A stretch of DNA of 64,000 nt from Maritalea myrionectae DSM 19524 (GTDB lineage: Bacteria > Pseudomonadota > Alphaproteobacteria > Rhizobiales > Devosiaceae), in assembly GCF_000423365.1 (NCBI RefSeq), contig NZ_AUHV01000002.1, positions 434,001-498,000 of the forward strand, written 5' to 3'. Positions 55,805 through 64,000 of this stretch are shown here, piece by piece. Below the pieces are notes generated by a model, which had not been told where the DNA came from, did no database searches, and worked only from the letters and a program-made list of their open reading frames with translations. The position numbers and the translations under genes were made by a program. The stretch's first letter is position 1. Each line of letters begins with the position of its first letter.

Positions 55805-56302
55805 CTATAACCCGCCCAACAGCGCCGCCTTGACCCGATTTCCATCAGCCGTTGAGCGCACAATATGGTACTGGCCCGCGCTGGTGCCCATATCCCGTAA
55901 AATATTCGGACGGGTCTGGCTGTGAAAGCGCCAAACCAGCTTGAGATGTTGCAGCACCAACTTATATTCGGGACAATCGTCCGGCAGCTCCGGCCTGCTT
56001 TTTAGCAGGTAGGGTAGATTTCGCTTCAGTGCGCGGGCATAGGCGATCGGCCGGGGCACATCGAGAAACACAATTATGTCCGCTGCTTGCCGCACCCGGG
56101 CAGAAACGCCCTCGATGATCCAAGCGGGTTTTTCGATCAGTTCACGCTCCAATTGAGCGCGTTGGTCGGGTGGTGTTGGTTGCCAACCCGGCTGCCAAAC
56201 TATTTTGTCCAGCCCGAAAACGGGCAGGTTGAGCGCGGCACCTAAATCTTTCGCAAAGGTTGTTTTTCCCGATCCTGAATTGCCCGTGATATGGATTTTC
56301 AT
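55805..56302 (-). CDS. P-loop kinase-like protein (topology modulation/adenylate-kinase-like)
   Basis: A 165-residue P-loop protein with Walker A GNSGSGKTTFAKDL at residues 7-14 and DIIVFLDVPRPIAYARALKR as the Walker B/lid region. It belongs to the small FlaR/adenylate-kinase-like group whose substrates are unknown. It overlaps the 2-hydroxyacid dehydrogenase stop by four bases and is the last gene of the leftward cluster. Confidence 0.82.
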   Translation of the reverse strand: MKIHITGNSGSGKTTFAKDLGAALNLPVFGLDKIVWQPGWQPTPPDQRAQLERELIEKPAWIIEGVSARVRQAADIIVFLDVPRPIAYARALKRNLPYLLKSRPELPDDCPEYKLVLQHLKLVWRFHSQTRPNILRDMGTSAGQYHIVRSTADGNRVKAALLGGL

Positions 56303-57225
56303 GTCACAGGATCAAGCGCTTTACCCGTCTCAAAAAAGGCCACCAGATTGTCCACCACTTGCGCGCCCATTTGTTGGCGCGTGACGTGGGTGGCGCTGCC
56401 TGCGTGGGGTGAAAGTACCACATTGGGCAGGTTGCGCAGCGTATCTGGCATGTGCGGTTCGTTTTCAAACACATCCAATGCCGCTCCGCCCAGCTTGCCT
56501 TGTTCAAGCGCTAAGATCAGCGCCGTTTCATCTACAATGCTGCCACGCGCGATATTCACCAGAAAACCTTCTGGCCCGAGCGCCTCAATCACATTCGCAT
56601 TGACCAGCTTGTCTGTCCCCTCGCCGCCCGGCGCGATGATGACCAACCAATCCACGTGAGCAGCCATTGAGGTGAGATCATCAAAATAACGATAGTCGTT
56701 TTGCTGGTCCGTGCGGCCAAAATAGCTGATTTCCATGTCGCAAGCGTCAGCGCGTTTCGCAATGGCTTTGCCTATGCGGCCCAACCCCAATATGCCAAGT
56801 TTGGCACCCGCCAACTGCCCGGTCAGCGGTGCACGTTTTACGCTGGGCCAGTGACCATTGCGCACCATTTCATGGTTCTTCGGGATACGGCGCGCCAGGG
56901 CGATCATCAGCCCAAGGGTCAGTTCGGCCACGGCGGCATTTAGTCGGTTTGGCGTGTTGGTCACCACAATATCGCGGGCCTTCGCCGCTGCCACATCGAT
57001 ATTGTCATAGCCCACGCCGAAGTTGGCGATGATCTTTAAATTGGGCAATTTGTCGATCATCGCCCCGTCAATCGCACCACCGCTCACCCCATCAATGCTG
57101 GCCGCATGTTTGGCCAAAAAGGCATCCTTGTCCGTTGCCTGGTCCATACGCAGCAAATTGAAATGCTGGCCCATTAATTGCAGACAATCTTGCGGGAGAT
57201 TACCCGCGATCAGAATATTTTTCAT
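56299..57225 (-). CDS. D-2-hydroxyacid dehydrogenase
   Basis: NAD(P)-dependent enzyme of the GyaR/hydroxypyruvate reductase family, 308 residues. Cofactor fold GILGLGRIGKAIAKRA near residue 150; catalytic Arg in VNIARGSIVDE, Glu in ENEPHMP and His in SPHAGSATH. The start ATG 57225 overlaps the permease stop (ATGA). It would reduce glyoxylate, hydroxypyruvate or another 2-oxoacid produced by the pathway. Confidence 0.9.
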   Translation of the reverse strand: MKNILIAGNLPQDCLQLMGQHFNLLRMDQATDKDAFLAKHAASIDGVSGGAIDGAMIDKLPNLKIIANFGVGYDNIDVAAAKARDIVVTNTPNRLNAAVAELTLGLMIALARRIPKNHEMVRNGHWPSVKRAPLTGQLAGAKLGILGLGRIGKAIAKRADACDMEISYFGRTDQQNDYRYFDDLTSMAAHVDWLVIIAPGGEGTDKLVNANVIEALGPEGFLVNIARGSIVDETALILALEQGKLGGAALDVFENEPHMPDTLRNLPNVVLSPHAGSATHVTRQQMGAQVVDNLVAFFETGKALDPVT

Positions 57226-58154
57226 GAGAGCACCCATAGCCAAAAGGAAATGGTGAACACACTCAACAGTGTGCCAATCAAAACGGTGGTGGCGGCCACG
57301 TCTGTGCCGCGATTGAAATAGGTGGAAAAGATATAGGCGTTAATGCCAGTGGGCATTGCGGCCAGCAACACGACAATCCGCGCCACGTCCATCGGCACGC
57401 CTAATAATGGCACCAGCATCAGATAAGCGAGCGCTGGGTGCATCACATTTTTGATGATGGCCATGGCCAGTGCGGGCGCCCAGCTGGCTGACAGACGATA
57501 TTGGGTTAGCGCCGCGCCCAGACCAAACAGCGCTGTGGGCAACACCGCGCTCACCAAGAGCTTAGTGGTGTCGTCCAAAAATAGCGGCAATTCCAATCCC
57601 GAAAGATTCAACGCCACGCCAGAGGCAATACCAATCAGCAGAGGGTTGGTGGCGATGCGCTTGCCCGCGTCGCGCAAGGCAGCGCCGATTGGTCGCCCAT
57701 CGCGGCGCGACATTTCCATGGTCAACATGCCGACACTCATCAGGGTCGGCGCATGGAAACCAATGATCATATAGATCGTGGGCAGCGCCTCATCGCCATA
57801 GGCACGTTGAATGATGGGAATGCCCAACAGCACTGTGTTGGTGAACAGGGCCGCAAAGCCAACGGCAACGGATTCGCCGGGCCGCGCGCCAAATTGCACC
57901 CGCGCCAAGATGATCCCAACAACGAACCCCGTCAGCGCAGCGATGTAAAACGGAAAGATCAAATTGGGGTTCAGCGCCGATGAAAAATCAATCGTGAGCA
58001 TGGCGCGAAACAGCAAAAACGGCGCGGCGAAATTGTTGGTGAAGGCGATCAGCCCTTTAATGCCATCTTGCGGAAAGGCTTTGAACCAGGTGGCGAAATA
58101 GCCCAATCCCACAAGGCAAAAAACCGGGGCGATGACATTAAAGATAAACAGCAT
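57222..58154 (-). CDS. AEC (auxin efflux carrier)-family permease
   Basis: A 310-residue inner-membrane transporter with about ten hydrophobic segments in two repeats. It includes NVIAPVFCLVGLGYFATWF near the N terminus and GIASGVALNLSGLELPLFL. Bacterial members move malonate, malate or similar carboxylates. The start is ATG 58154; the frame extends 13 codons upstream. It sits in the GH20/MlrC cluster. Confidence 0.85.
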   Translation of the reverse strand: MLFIFNVIAPVFCLVGLGYFATWFKAFPQDGIKGLIAFTNNFAAPFLLFRAMLTIDFSSALNPNLIFPFYIAALTGFVVGIILARVQFGARPGESVAVGFAALFTNTVLLGIPIIQRAYGDEALPTIYMIIGFHAPTLMSVGMLTMEMSRRDGRPIGAALRDAGKRIATNPLLIGIASGVALNLSGLELPLFLDDTTKLLVSAVLPTALFGLGAALTQYRLSASWAPALAMAIIKNVMHPALAYLMLVPLLGVPMDVARIVVLLAAMPTGINAYIFSTYFNRGTDVAATTVLIGTLLSVFTISFWLWVLS

Positions 58155-58306
58155 AAAGCAATCCGCAACTGAAGGAGCGCAGCGCACTTGCAAGAATTGC
58201 CCCTGCTTGCTTCTCCTCGCATGGGGAAAAGCAACGCATTGGCGCGCCGCCCATTGATTACGTTAGCTTATCCACCGATTCTGGTTGCTGTAAATAGCGA
58301 CAAACG

Positions 58307-59740
58307 CTATTCGGCCGTTCGGGCTTTCGCCGTGTAGGCGAAGTCCTTTTGGAACGGATAGCAGGGGCTGGGTCGATTATGATTGCTCAACCGCTCAATA
58401 TCTTGGTTCACAGCGCCGTCGGTGAGTGCCATCAAATTGGGATTGGCGACCTTGGTCATCTCGGCAGAGATATAGCCACATTTGATCGCAATCATCTTTT
58501 CTTCCGCCACATCCAACCCCAACGGGGCCACATCATCGGGGTCGTGGAACATTTGGCGCTTCTCGCTCAACACCGCGCGCACACCGCCAATTTCCACCAG
58601 CGCCAACCGTTGCCCATTGGCCTGCTCTGCCAACCGCAACACGGTTGCCGCGCCTTCAATTACGGGTGAATTTAGCTGGTCCAATTCGGCCCCCAATTGC
58701 AGCGCCACTTTCTTTTCTAGCCCCGCCTCAAATATTTGGGCCACAGCCTTTGGCGCGCAAATGCCGATCACCAGCAGTTCTTTCAGTTCGCGTGAAATGG
58801 CTTCTTTGAGCACGTCCACGCGATCCCCAACACCGCCGCCACCGGGATTGTCGCCGCTATCGCAAATCACAATGGGGCCGGTTTCAATTTTTGAGGCCGC
58901 ATCCAATGTCTCAGCCAGCGGTGCCGCTGGCACCCCAAAAGCGAACTGATCGCGCGCGTCATAATAGGATTGGGCAATCTCTTCTGCTGCCTGTTTCATC
59001 GCCGCTTCGTCATAGCCGCAAACCACAGCCGCGGCTGTGCCCCGCGCCACATCGGCCCATACATAACCGACCATTAGAGAGGCATCCAAAATGCCTTTGC
59101 GTTTGTCTATGTCCCACAATTGCGCATAGAGCGACTTTGCAGGTTCATCGACAGTGCTGGTTTTCTCACCCGGCAGCAAAACAGGGATCGGTGCCCAGCA
59201 CAATTTTGGACGCTTGCCAGTTTTCAGTGCGTCCACCAAATAGAGGAATGCGCGTTCAAATGTTTCGTAAGTATCAATGTGTGGCGCATGGCGAAACGCG
59301 GTGAAGATATCGAGTTGATTGATCACCTTCTGGGTCACATTGCCGTGCAAATCATAGCTTGAGGAGATGATGACCTCGTCGCCCACCCGCTGGCGGATGG
59401 CTGCGATAAAATCACCCTCGGCATCTTCCATACCGGTTACATGCACCGCGCCATGCATGGCGAGATAGACCCCGTCGATGGGGCCTTCAGCCAAGGCCGC
59501 GTCGAGCGCGGCCAAGGTTTTTGCTTTGAACTTTTCATATGTGCTTGCTGAAACCGGGCCGCCGGGCGTTGCCCGCGCATAAAGCAGGGGCGCAATCTCA
59601 ACACCATCGTGATCCAAGAATTTGAGCAACTCATGTTTGAGGATCTGTTCCCCGACCATGACGTTGAAGTTCTCAGTTTCTTGTTCAAGACTTGTATAGG
59701 TGCTGCACTCCGTGTGCAGCCCAGCAACAGCAATGCGCAT
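58307..59740 (-). CDS. M81-family metallopeptidase (MlrC-like)
   Basis: A 477-residue protein of the MlrC (microcystinase C) family. N-terminal AGLHTECSTYTSLEQETENF; candidate metal ligands in AMHGAVHVTGMEDAEG and SSYDLHGNV with HAPHIDTYET; C-terminal SGDNPGGGGVGDRV. Members cleave linear peptides or unusual amide substrates. In this cluster a role on amino-sugar or peptide fragments is inferred. Confidence 0.86.
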   Translation of the reverse strand: MRIAVAGLHTECSTYTSLEQETENFNVMVGEQILKHELLKFLDHDGVEIAPLLYARATPGGPVSASTYEKFKAKTLAALDAALAEGPIDGVYLAMHGAVHVTGMEDAEGDFIAAIRQRVGDEVIISSSYDLHGNVTQKVINQLDIFTAFRHAPHIDTYETFERAFLYLVDALKTGKRPKLCWAPIPVLLPGEKTSTVDEPAKSLYAQLWDIDKRKGILDASLMVGYVWADVARGTAAAVVCGYDEAAMKQAAEEIAQSYYDARDQFAFGVPAAPLAETLDAASKIETGPIVICDSGDNPGGGGVGDRVDVLKEAISRELKELLVIGICAPKAVAQIFEAGLEKKVALQLGAELDQLNSPVIEGAATVLRLAEQANGQRLALVEIGGVRAVLSEKRQMFHDPDDVAPLGLDVAEEKMIAIKCGYISAEMTKVANPNLMALTDGAVNQDIERLSNHNRPSPCYPFQKDFAYTAKARTAE

Positions 59741-59768
59741 ATTTATTCGTCCTTGTGTTCAAGAGAGT

Positions 59769-61691
59769 TTAGAGACGTGGCAACAAACGGCATTGTGCCG
59801 CAAATCGTGGCCAGTCCTTATTCTCTTTCTCGGTCCAGCCGGCTTCGGCAATAGCATTCAAGCGTGGGAACACTTGATGGTTGAACACTTGACGGGTGAT
59901 CAAATGCTCCGACCAGATGCAAGCCTGTACGCCTTTCAACCGCCCCTTCAAATGATCAGGGAATTCGCCTGCGGCTTCATAGGTGTAGGTTTTTTCTGGT
60001 GAGGCATAACCCGCCCAGAACGCACCTGCTTCCTGCCAAACTGGCGATTGCGCCATGTCGAGATAATAGGCCTGACCTGGTGTCATCACCACATCATAGC
60101 CCTGCTCGGCAAGCTCAAGGCCAACCTCTGGCTTTTGCCATGCAAACAACAGGGTACCGCCTTCTTTGTCGATACCACCGCCGTGGGATACTTCATCCCA
60201 ACCGCCGACAATCTTGCCTTTTTTGCGGATGGTTTTTTGCACTTTGCCCAAGAAGTGTGCCTGCAACTGCAAGGTGCCGTTTAAGCGCTCTTCATTCATC
60301 ACTTTTTGCGCAGCTGGTGATTGCAACCACGATTCTTCGTCCACTTCATCACCGCCCACATGGATATATTTGGATGGGAACAGGTCTGAAATTTCTTCCA
60401 TCACTGTTTCGATGAATTTGTAAGTGGCCGGAATGCCGGGGTTGATGGCATTGTTAGGATAGCCTTGGATCGAACGGTAATTATCTTCGGGCTCGTCCGG
60501 GTCACGCAGCTCAGGATAGGCCGCCAACACTGCGTTACAGTGGCCCGGAATATCCAGTTCCGGCATAATTTCAACATTGAGCGCCTGCCCATGAATGATC
60601 AATTCTTTGATCTCTTCTTGGGTGTAGAAACCGCCTGTTGATTTATGGCCAGCGCCCAATTGTGCGGGCATCTCATGACCTTCGCCCATAACCGCACCAT
60701 CTTTTGTGAGGTTTGGATAGCCTTTGATTTCCACGCGCCAGCCTTCATCATCAGACAAGTGCCAATGGAATTTATTGAGCTTGTTCCACGCCAAAATGTC
60801 GATAAACCGTTCCACCGCATCCGTCGGGTAGAATTGGCGAGACACGTCCAAATGAGACCCACGCCATTCATAACGCGGCGCATCTTTGATTTCGCCGGAG
60901 GTCGGGAACTTGAACTTGGTCGGCTCAGCTTTTGCCCCGTCCATCATGTGCGACAAGGTGATCAAGCCATAGTTCAAACCTGCCTTATCGCCATAGGTGA
61001 GTACAACCTCGGCTTTTGCGAAAGAAAGCTCATAGGCTTCGCTCGCCAAAGCCGCATTGTGGACGAGAGTCAATTTGCGACCGCCGGGCACATCTGTCAG
61101 GCGCAAGCGATCTGGCAGCTCATATTTCAAGCGCTTGGCCAAAGCAGCCACCGCATTTATAGCGCGTTTTTCTTCAGCGCTGGTGCCATCAGCGGCGCAA
61201 AGCACAACTGGCGGCACATCAAAGTCGCTCACCGCCACGTGGTTCGGCCAAGGAACGACCGAAATCGGGTCCGTCAATTTGCCTTCCGGAATAAGATTTC
61301 CAGCGAATTCACTCGGACGACCTTCGATTTGCAAGTCGCCGGCGTCCACATCAACATGTGTACCGTCCTCAAGCGTCACATAGCCGGACTTTGGTCCATC
61401 CATGCGGTGCTGGGCGTTGCCCGTGAGATTTGTGATTGTGAATTCCCAGGTTTCACCGTCGGCCACAACCACATTATCGAGTGGGTCAAACTGATGGAAA
61501 TTGGCAAAACGCTTCACAAAAGTTGCGTTTTGCGTTTCCACATCCGCTTTTGCCCGCATCAAACCTGTGTAGGACAAGCGGAAGTTCTTCAGGTCAGCAC
61601 CTGAAAGGTTTGTCAGCGCCAGCTTCATCTTTGCTGGCTCCTCCCCGTGATCCACCCAAGTGGCCTCAAGACGGAATTTTGGCGTTGACAT
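59769..61691 (-). CDS. GH20 beta-N-acetylhexosaminidase
   Basis: A 640-residue glycoside hydrolase that releases GlcNAc or GalNAc from non-reducing ends. The N-terminal beta-sandwich covers about 1-160, then a GH20b-type domain, then the catalytic barrel from about 270 with LDVSRQFYPTDAVERFID, KFHWHLSDDEGWRVEIKGYP split near residues 305-325, and the catalytic Asp-Glu pair in HVGGDEVDEESW near 443. There is no signal peptide, so it probably acts on imported oligosaccharides. Confidence 0.93.
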   Translation of the reverse strand: MSTPKFRLEATWVDHGEEPAKMKLALTNLSGADLKNFRLSYTGLMRAKADVETQNATFVKRFANFHQFDPLDNVVVADGETWEFTITNLTGNAQHRMDGPKSGYVTLEDGTHVDVDAGDLQIEGRPSEFAGNLIPEGKLTDPISVVPWPNHVAVSDFDVPPVVLCAADGTSAEEKRAINAVAALAKRLKYELPDRLRLTDVPGGRKLTLVHNAALASEAYELSFAKAEVVLTYGDKAGLNYGLITLSHMMDGAKAEPTKFKFPTSGEIKDAPRYEWRGSHLDVSRQFYPTDAVERFIDILAWNKLNKFHWHLSDDEGWRVEIKGYPNLTKDGAVMGEGHEMPAQLGAGHKSTGGFYTQEEIKELIIHGQALNVEIMPELDIPGHCNAVLAAYPELRDPDEPEDNYRSIQGYPNNAINPGIPATYKFIETVMEEISDLFPSKYIHVGGDEVDEESWLQSPAAQKVMNEERLNGTLQLQAHFLGKVQKTIRKKGKIVGGWDEVSHGGGIDKEGGTLLFAWQKPEVGLELAEQGYDVVMTPGQAYYLDMAQSPVWQEAGAFWAGYASPEKTYTYEAAGEFPDHLKGRLKGVQACIWSEHLITRQVFNHQVFPRLNAIAEAGWTEKENKDWPRFAAQCRLLPRL

Positions 61692-61738
61692 ATGATATTC
61701 CTTTTAAAGTTTAGGGACTTTAATTTGCAAAATACGCC

Positions 61739-62530
61739 CTAGTAGTCTTCAGATTGTGCAAAGGTGCCGGCCAATTCCGCCTGCCCTGCAGTTAACCCGC
61801 AATCCACAGGCAGACAGGCGCCCGAAATTGCAGCCGCAGCTGGAGACGAAATAAAGCTCACCACTTTTGCGATGTCGACAGGGTCTGCAACACGCTGCAA
61901 GGGATACCAGCGTTTTGCATCCTCAAAGACTTGAGGATTTTTCTTGGCCCGTTCGTCCCATGCCTGGGTCCGCACGGTGCCGGGGGCAATCGCGTTGGCG
62001 CGAATGCCGTATTTTCCATATTCAACTGCAACCAAGCGGGTGAAATGGATAAGGCTTGCTTTGGCGGCGCTATAGCCGGGATGGCCATAAACGCCCAACC
62101 CGTTGACCGACGCGATATTGGTCAACACGCCTTTATTGGCGATGAGATCCTGTTCCACAGCTTTGAAACAGGCAAAGGCCCCAAGTTGGTTGATTTTCAG
62201 GTCCTTTTCGAAGTTCTCAACGCTGGCTTTGTGCAAGGATTCGTCAGTCACCATGCCCACATTGTTGACCAGCAAAGAGATGCCCCCAAGTTTCCGTCCG
62301 GCTTCGGCCATTTTGGCACGGTCGTTCGCGTCCAAAATATCGCAAATCAGGGCTTCACCCTTGCCGCCGGCTTCATGCACGAGGCGCATGGTTTCATCGT
62401 TGGGCTCTTTTAAGATATCGAGCGCCAAAACCGCATATCCATCATTGGCCAGTTCAAGGCATATGGCGCGACCAATGTCGCCGCCTGCGCCAGTTACGAT
62501 GGCGGTTTTCAGTTCATTTTGATCAGACAC
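61739..62530 (-). CDS. SDR-family oxidoreductase
   Basis: Classical short-chain dehydrogenase, 263 residues. Cofactor motif TGAGGDIGRAI at residues 14-20, NNVGMVTDE, and the catalytic Ser/Tyr/Lys set in NIASVNGLG and GYSAAKASL. It starts three bases after the RpiR stop. It may oxidise a sugar or polyol intermediate in the hexosaminidase pathway; the substrate is unproven. Confidence 0.92.
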   Translation of the reverse strand: MSDQNELKTAIVTGAGGDIGRAICLELANDGYAVLALDILKEPNDETMRLVHEAGGKGEALICDILDANDRAKMAEAGRKLGGISLLVNNVGMVTDESLHKASVENFEKDLKINQLGAFACFKAVEQDLIANKGVLTNIASVNGLGVYGHPGYSAAKASLIHFTRLVAVEYGKYGIRANAIAPGTVRTQAWDERAKKNPQVFEDAKRWYPLQRVADPVDIAKVVSFISSPAAAAISGACLPVDCGLTAGQAELAGTFAQSEDY

Positions 62531-62533
62531 GAT

Positions 62534-63400
62534 CTAATCTCCGAGTACTTGAGTATCGTCCTCATCGCGAAAGGTGACCAACTGCCGTTTAATCCGACGC
62601 AGAGGTTCAATCGCGCTGTCTTTTCTTTTGATCGCCACCAAAAAGGCAATCATGTCGATGGCGGCCATAAAGGCGTAGCGGGCCGATGATGGCCGCAACA
62701 CGTCTGTGCCTTCCGGCAAATCCACGGCCAAGTTCATTTCGCTGGCCTGTGCAACCAGGCTTTCACTTTTTGAAATGGTGGCGGTTGCCGCGCCATAGCC
62801 AGATGCGATCTCAAGCGCCCGCGCCATTTCCCGGTTGCGGCCTGAAATCGATAGACCGATCACCATATCGTCTTCGCCCAGGGTGGAGGCCGTCATCAAT
62901 TGCATTGAATGGTCTTCTGAAGCGGTGACGCGCAAACCCAATCGAAACAATCGATTTTGCACCTCATGGGCGAAAAGTGAGGAGTTACCGCCAGAGCCGA
63001 AAGCATAAATCATTTTGGCCTTGAGCACTTGCTCCGCAATCTTTTCAACCACTTCGGCATCAACATTTTCGTGCAACACATTCAAGGTGGATTGGGCGCG
63101 GCCCATTACCGTGTCGATCACTTCTTGACTGCTGGTGACCTTCACTTCCGGCTCGAGATATCGCGTGCCGATAAAGGCGGATTGAGCAACTCGCACTTTA
63201 AATTCTGAAAAGGAGTGACAGCCCAAACGACGGCAAAAGCGGGTGACGGTTGGCGGCGACACATCCGCGCGCGCCGCCAGTTCAATAATCGAGGCGTTCA
63301 CAGCAAATTGCTTATCTTCAAAAACGATATCTGCAATGCGCTGCTCTGAGCGAGAAAGCCCATCGCGTTCCTTTTGTAAGGTAGCAATTATGTCCGCCAT
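62534..63400 (-). CDS. RpiR/MurR-family regulator
   Basis: A 288-residue regulator with an N-terminal RpiR helix-turn-helix (about 30-65, LAARADVSPPTVTRFCRRLG) and a C-terminal SIS sugar-phosphate domain (about 120-250, FGSGGNSSLFAHE and GLSISGRNREMARALE). It probably senses a sugar phosphate such as GlcNAc-6-P and controls the downstream SDR-GH20-MlrC genes. It sits 28 bases after the ridA gene. Confidence 0.92.
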   Translation of the reverse strand: MADIIATLQKERDGLSRSEQRIADIVFEDKQFAVNASIIELAARADVSPPTVTRFCRRLGCHSFSEFKVRVAQSAFIGTRYLEPEVKVTSSQEVIDTVMGRAQSTLNVLHENVDAEVVEKIAEQVLKAKMIYAFGSGGNSSLFAHEVQNRLFRLGLRVTASEDHSMQLMTASTLGEDDMVIGLSISGRNREMARALEIASGYGAATATISKSESLVAQASEMNLAVDLPEGTDVLRPSSARYAFMAAIDMIAFLVAIKRKDSAIEPLRRIKRQLVTFRDEDDTQVLGD

Positions 63401-63428
63401 CGATCCGCCTTTTTCAAATGATCAGCCT

Positions 63429-63818
63429 CTATTTACGGCTGGGATCAAAGGCAATGCAATCCACTTCCACCTTACAATCGACCATTAGGCTCGATTGTAC
63501 ACAGGCGCGTGCTGGCGGGTGCTCACCAAAGTAGGATTTATACACGCCATTGAACGACCAAAAGTCACGCGGATCGTCGAGCCAAACGCCAACGCGCACC
63601 ACATGCTCCATGCCGTAACCCGCCTCATCCAAAATCGCGAGAAGGTTCTTGATCGCCACGTGGGTTTGCTCCACAATATTACCACCGACGATTTCGCCAT
63701 CTTTCATGGCTACTTGGCCAGAAACATGCAGCCAGCCATCGGCCTCAACTGCACGAGCGAATGGCAAGTTTTGTCCACCCGCGCCAGATTTTTCCGCACC
63801 ATAACGTTTAATCGTCAT
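63429..63818 (-). CDS. RidA-family enamine/imine deaminase
   Basis: A 129-residue Rid protein. Typical segments are FARAVEADGWLHVSGQVAM and the C-terminal CVQSSLMVDCKVEVDCIAFD. The conserved Arg of RidA would fall at the RACVQS position, which supports deaminase function. First gene of the leftward cluster. It may clear reactive imines generated by the amino-sugar pathway. Confidence 0.88.
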   Translation of the reverse strand: MTIKRYGAEKSGAGGQNLPFARAVEADGWLHVSGQVAMKDGEIVGGNIVEQTHVAIKNLLAILDEAGYGMEHVVRVGVWLDDPRDFWSFNGVYKSYFGEHPPARACVQSSLMVDCKVEVDCIAFDPSRK

Positions 63819-63910
63819 TGATCGTCTCCAAGATGTTCATCTATGTAAATTATTTTCTTATCGATTGACATTTGAGCAGAAATGGACCAGTTTTTCCATA
63901 GGAATTTTAA

Positions 63911-63929
63911 CAAAAATGAAAATTTTTTG
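63911..63929. promoter_or_regulatory. Possible RpiR operator upstream of ridA
   Basis: CAAAAATGAAAATTTTTTG is nearly symmetric and AT-rich, as RpiR-family sites often are. It lies about 95 bases upstream of the ridA start. The rest of 63819-64000 shows nothing else. Confidence 0.3.
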
Positions 63930-64000
63930 CCGAGTGATAGTATCGTGACATCAAGACAGAATCCTTTTGAAAAATCAGACAGCGCGCGCCACCAAATTTG

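Noticed and set aside
60645-61604. Open frame of about 319 codons on the plus strand
   Set aside because: Antisense to the GH20 gene, whose catalytic motif and length are convincing.

Overview
The window looks like a chromosomal segment of an alphaproteobacterium, most likely of the Hyphomicrobiales (Rhizobiales) group; genus cannot be read from the sequence. The evidence is a tRNA-His with A73 and U72 and no encoded G-1, a hisS-hisZ-hisG cluster, a groESL operon behind a perfect CIRCE element, a rhizobial-type alpha-glucoside (agl) locus, a TipF-like degenerate EAL protein and a very large PdhS-type kinase homologue. Base composition appears even, with no insertion sequence, prophage, CRISPR array or integrase. 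It reads as ordinary, gene-dense core and metabolic chromosome rather than a mobile island.

Layout. 1-6.2 kb: the 3'-truncated ribF, a divergent cheY-cheZ pair, a HAD phosphatase, the TipF-like EAL protein, and a sigma-54 activator with an atypical receiver coupled to a GNAT acetyltransferase. 6.2-9.2 kb: a polyprenyl-phosphate sugar synthase/flippase fusion (GT2-GtrA) and a membrane GT-C glycosyltransferase. 9.3-11.5 kb: groES-groEL with promoter, CIRCE and terminator. 11.5-14.6 kb: a soluble globin-coupled chemoreceptor, a TauE/SafE permease and DoxX. 14.6-18.7 kb: hisS-hisZ-hisG and tag. 18.7-25.2 kb: a single-domain response regulator, an L,D-transpeptidase, a TadG/VWA pilus-type protein, tRNA-His and a 991-residue kinase homologue that has lost its phospho-histidine.

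25.4-33.2 kb: transporters, namely a ferric-iron ABC system (binding protein and fused permease, no ATPase here) and a complete dipeptide-type ABC operon. 33.3-36.5 kb: hemerythrin, ArsC-like reductase, MOSC protein, and a MarR regulator divergent from a secreted protein of unknown function across a striking nested palindrome. 36.5-46.5 kb: the alpha-glucoside system split into aglEFG and aglA-aglK. The LacI regulator aglR is divergent from aglA, and both blocks carry the same operator, CCAAAACGTTTTGG. An SH3/I36 secreted protein and a DMT exporter sit inside the locus. 46.8-55.6 kb: a RecD-like helicase, Mrp/ApbC, transaldolase, a Cys-rich protein, TetR plus metallo-hydrolase, aromatic aminotransferase, an FG-GAP secreted protein and an M20 amidohydrolase. 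55.8-63.8 kb: one long leftward cluster (ridA, RpiR regulator, SDR, GH20 hexosaminidase, MlrC-type M81 protein, AEC permease, 2-hydroxyacid dehydrogenase, small kinase-like ATPase), probably for amino-sugar or peptide-sugar catabolism.

No clearly new defence or mobile system is visible. The best leads are the pseudokinase of the PdhS family, the MarR/MOSC/secreted-protein locus with nested palindromes, the tRNA-His/HisRS pair of the alphaproteobacterial type, the split agl regulon with matched operators, strong hairpins at binding-protein/permease junctions, and the free-standing Cys-rich domain otherwise seen at the N terminus of pentapeptide-repeat proteins.
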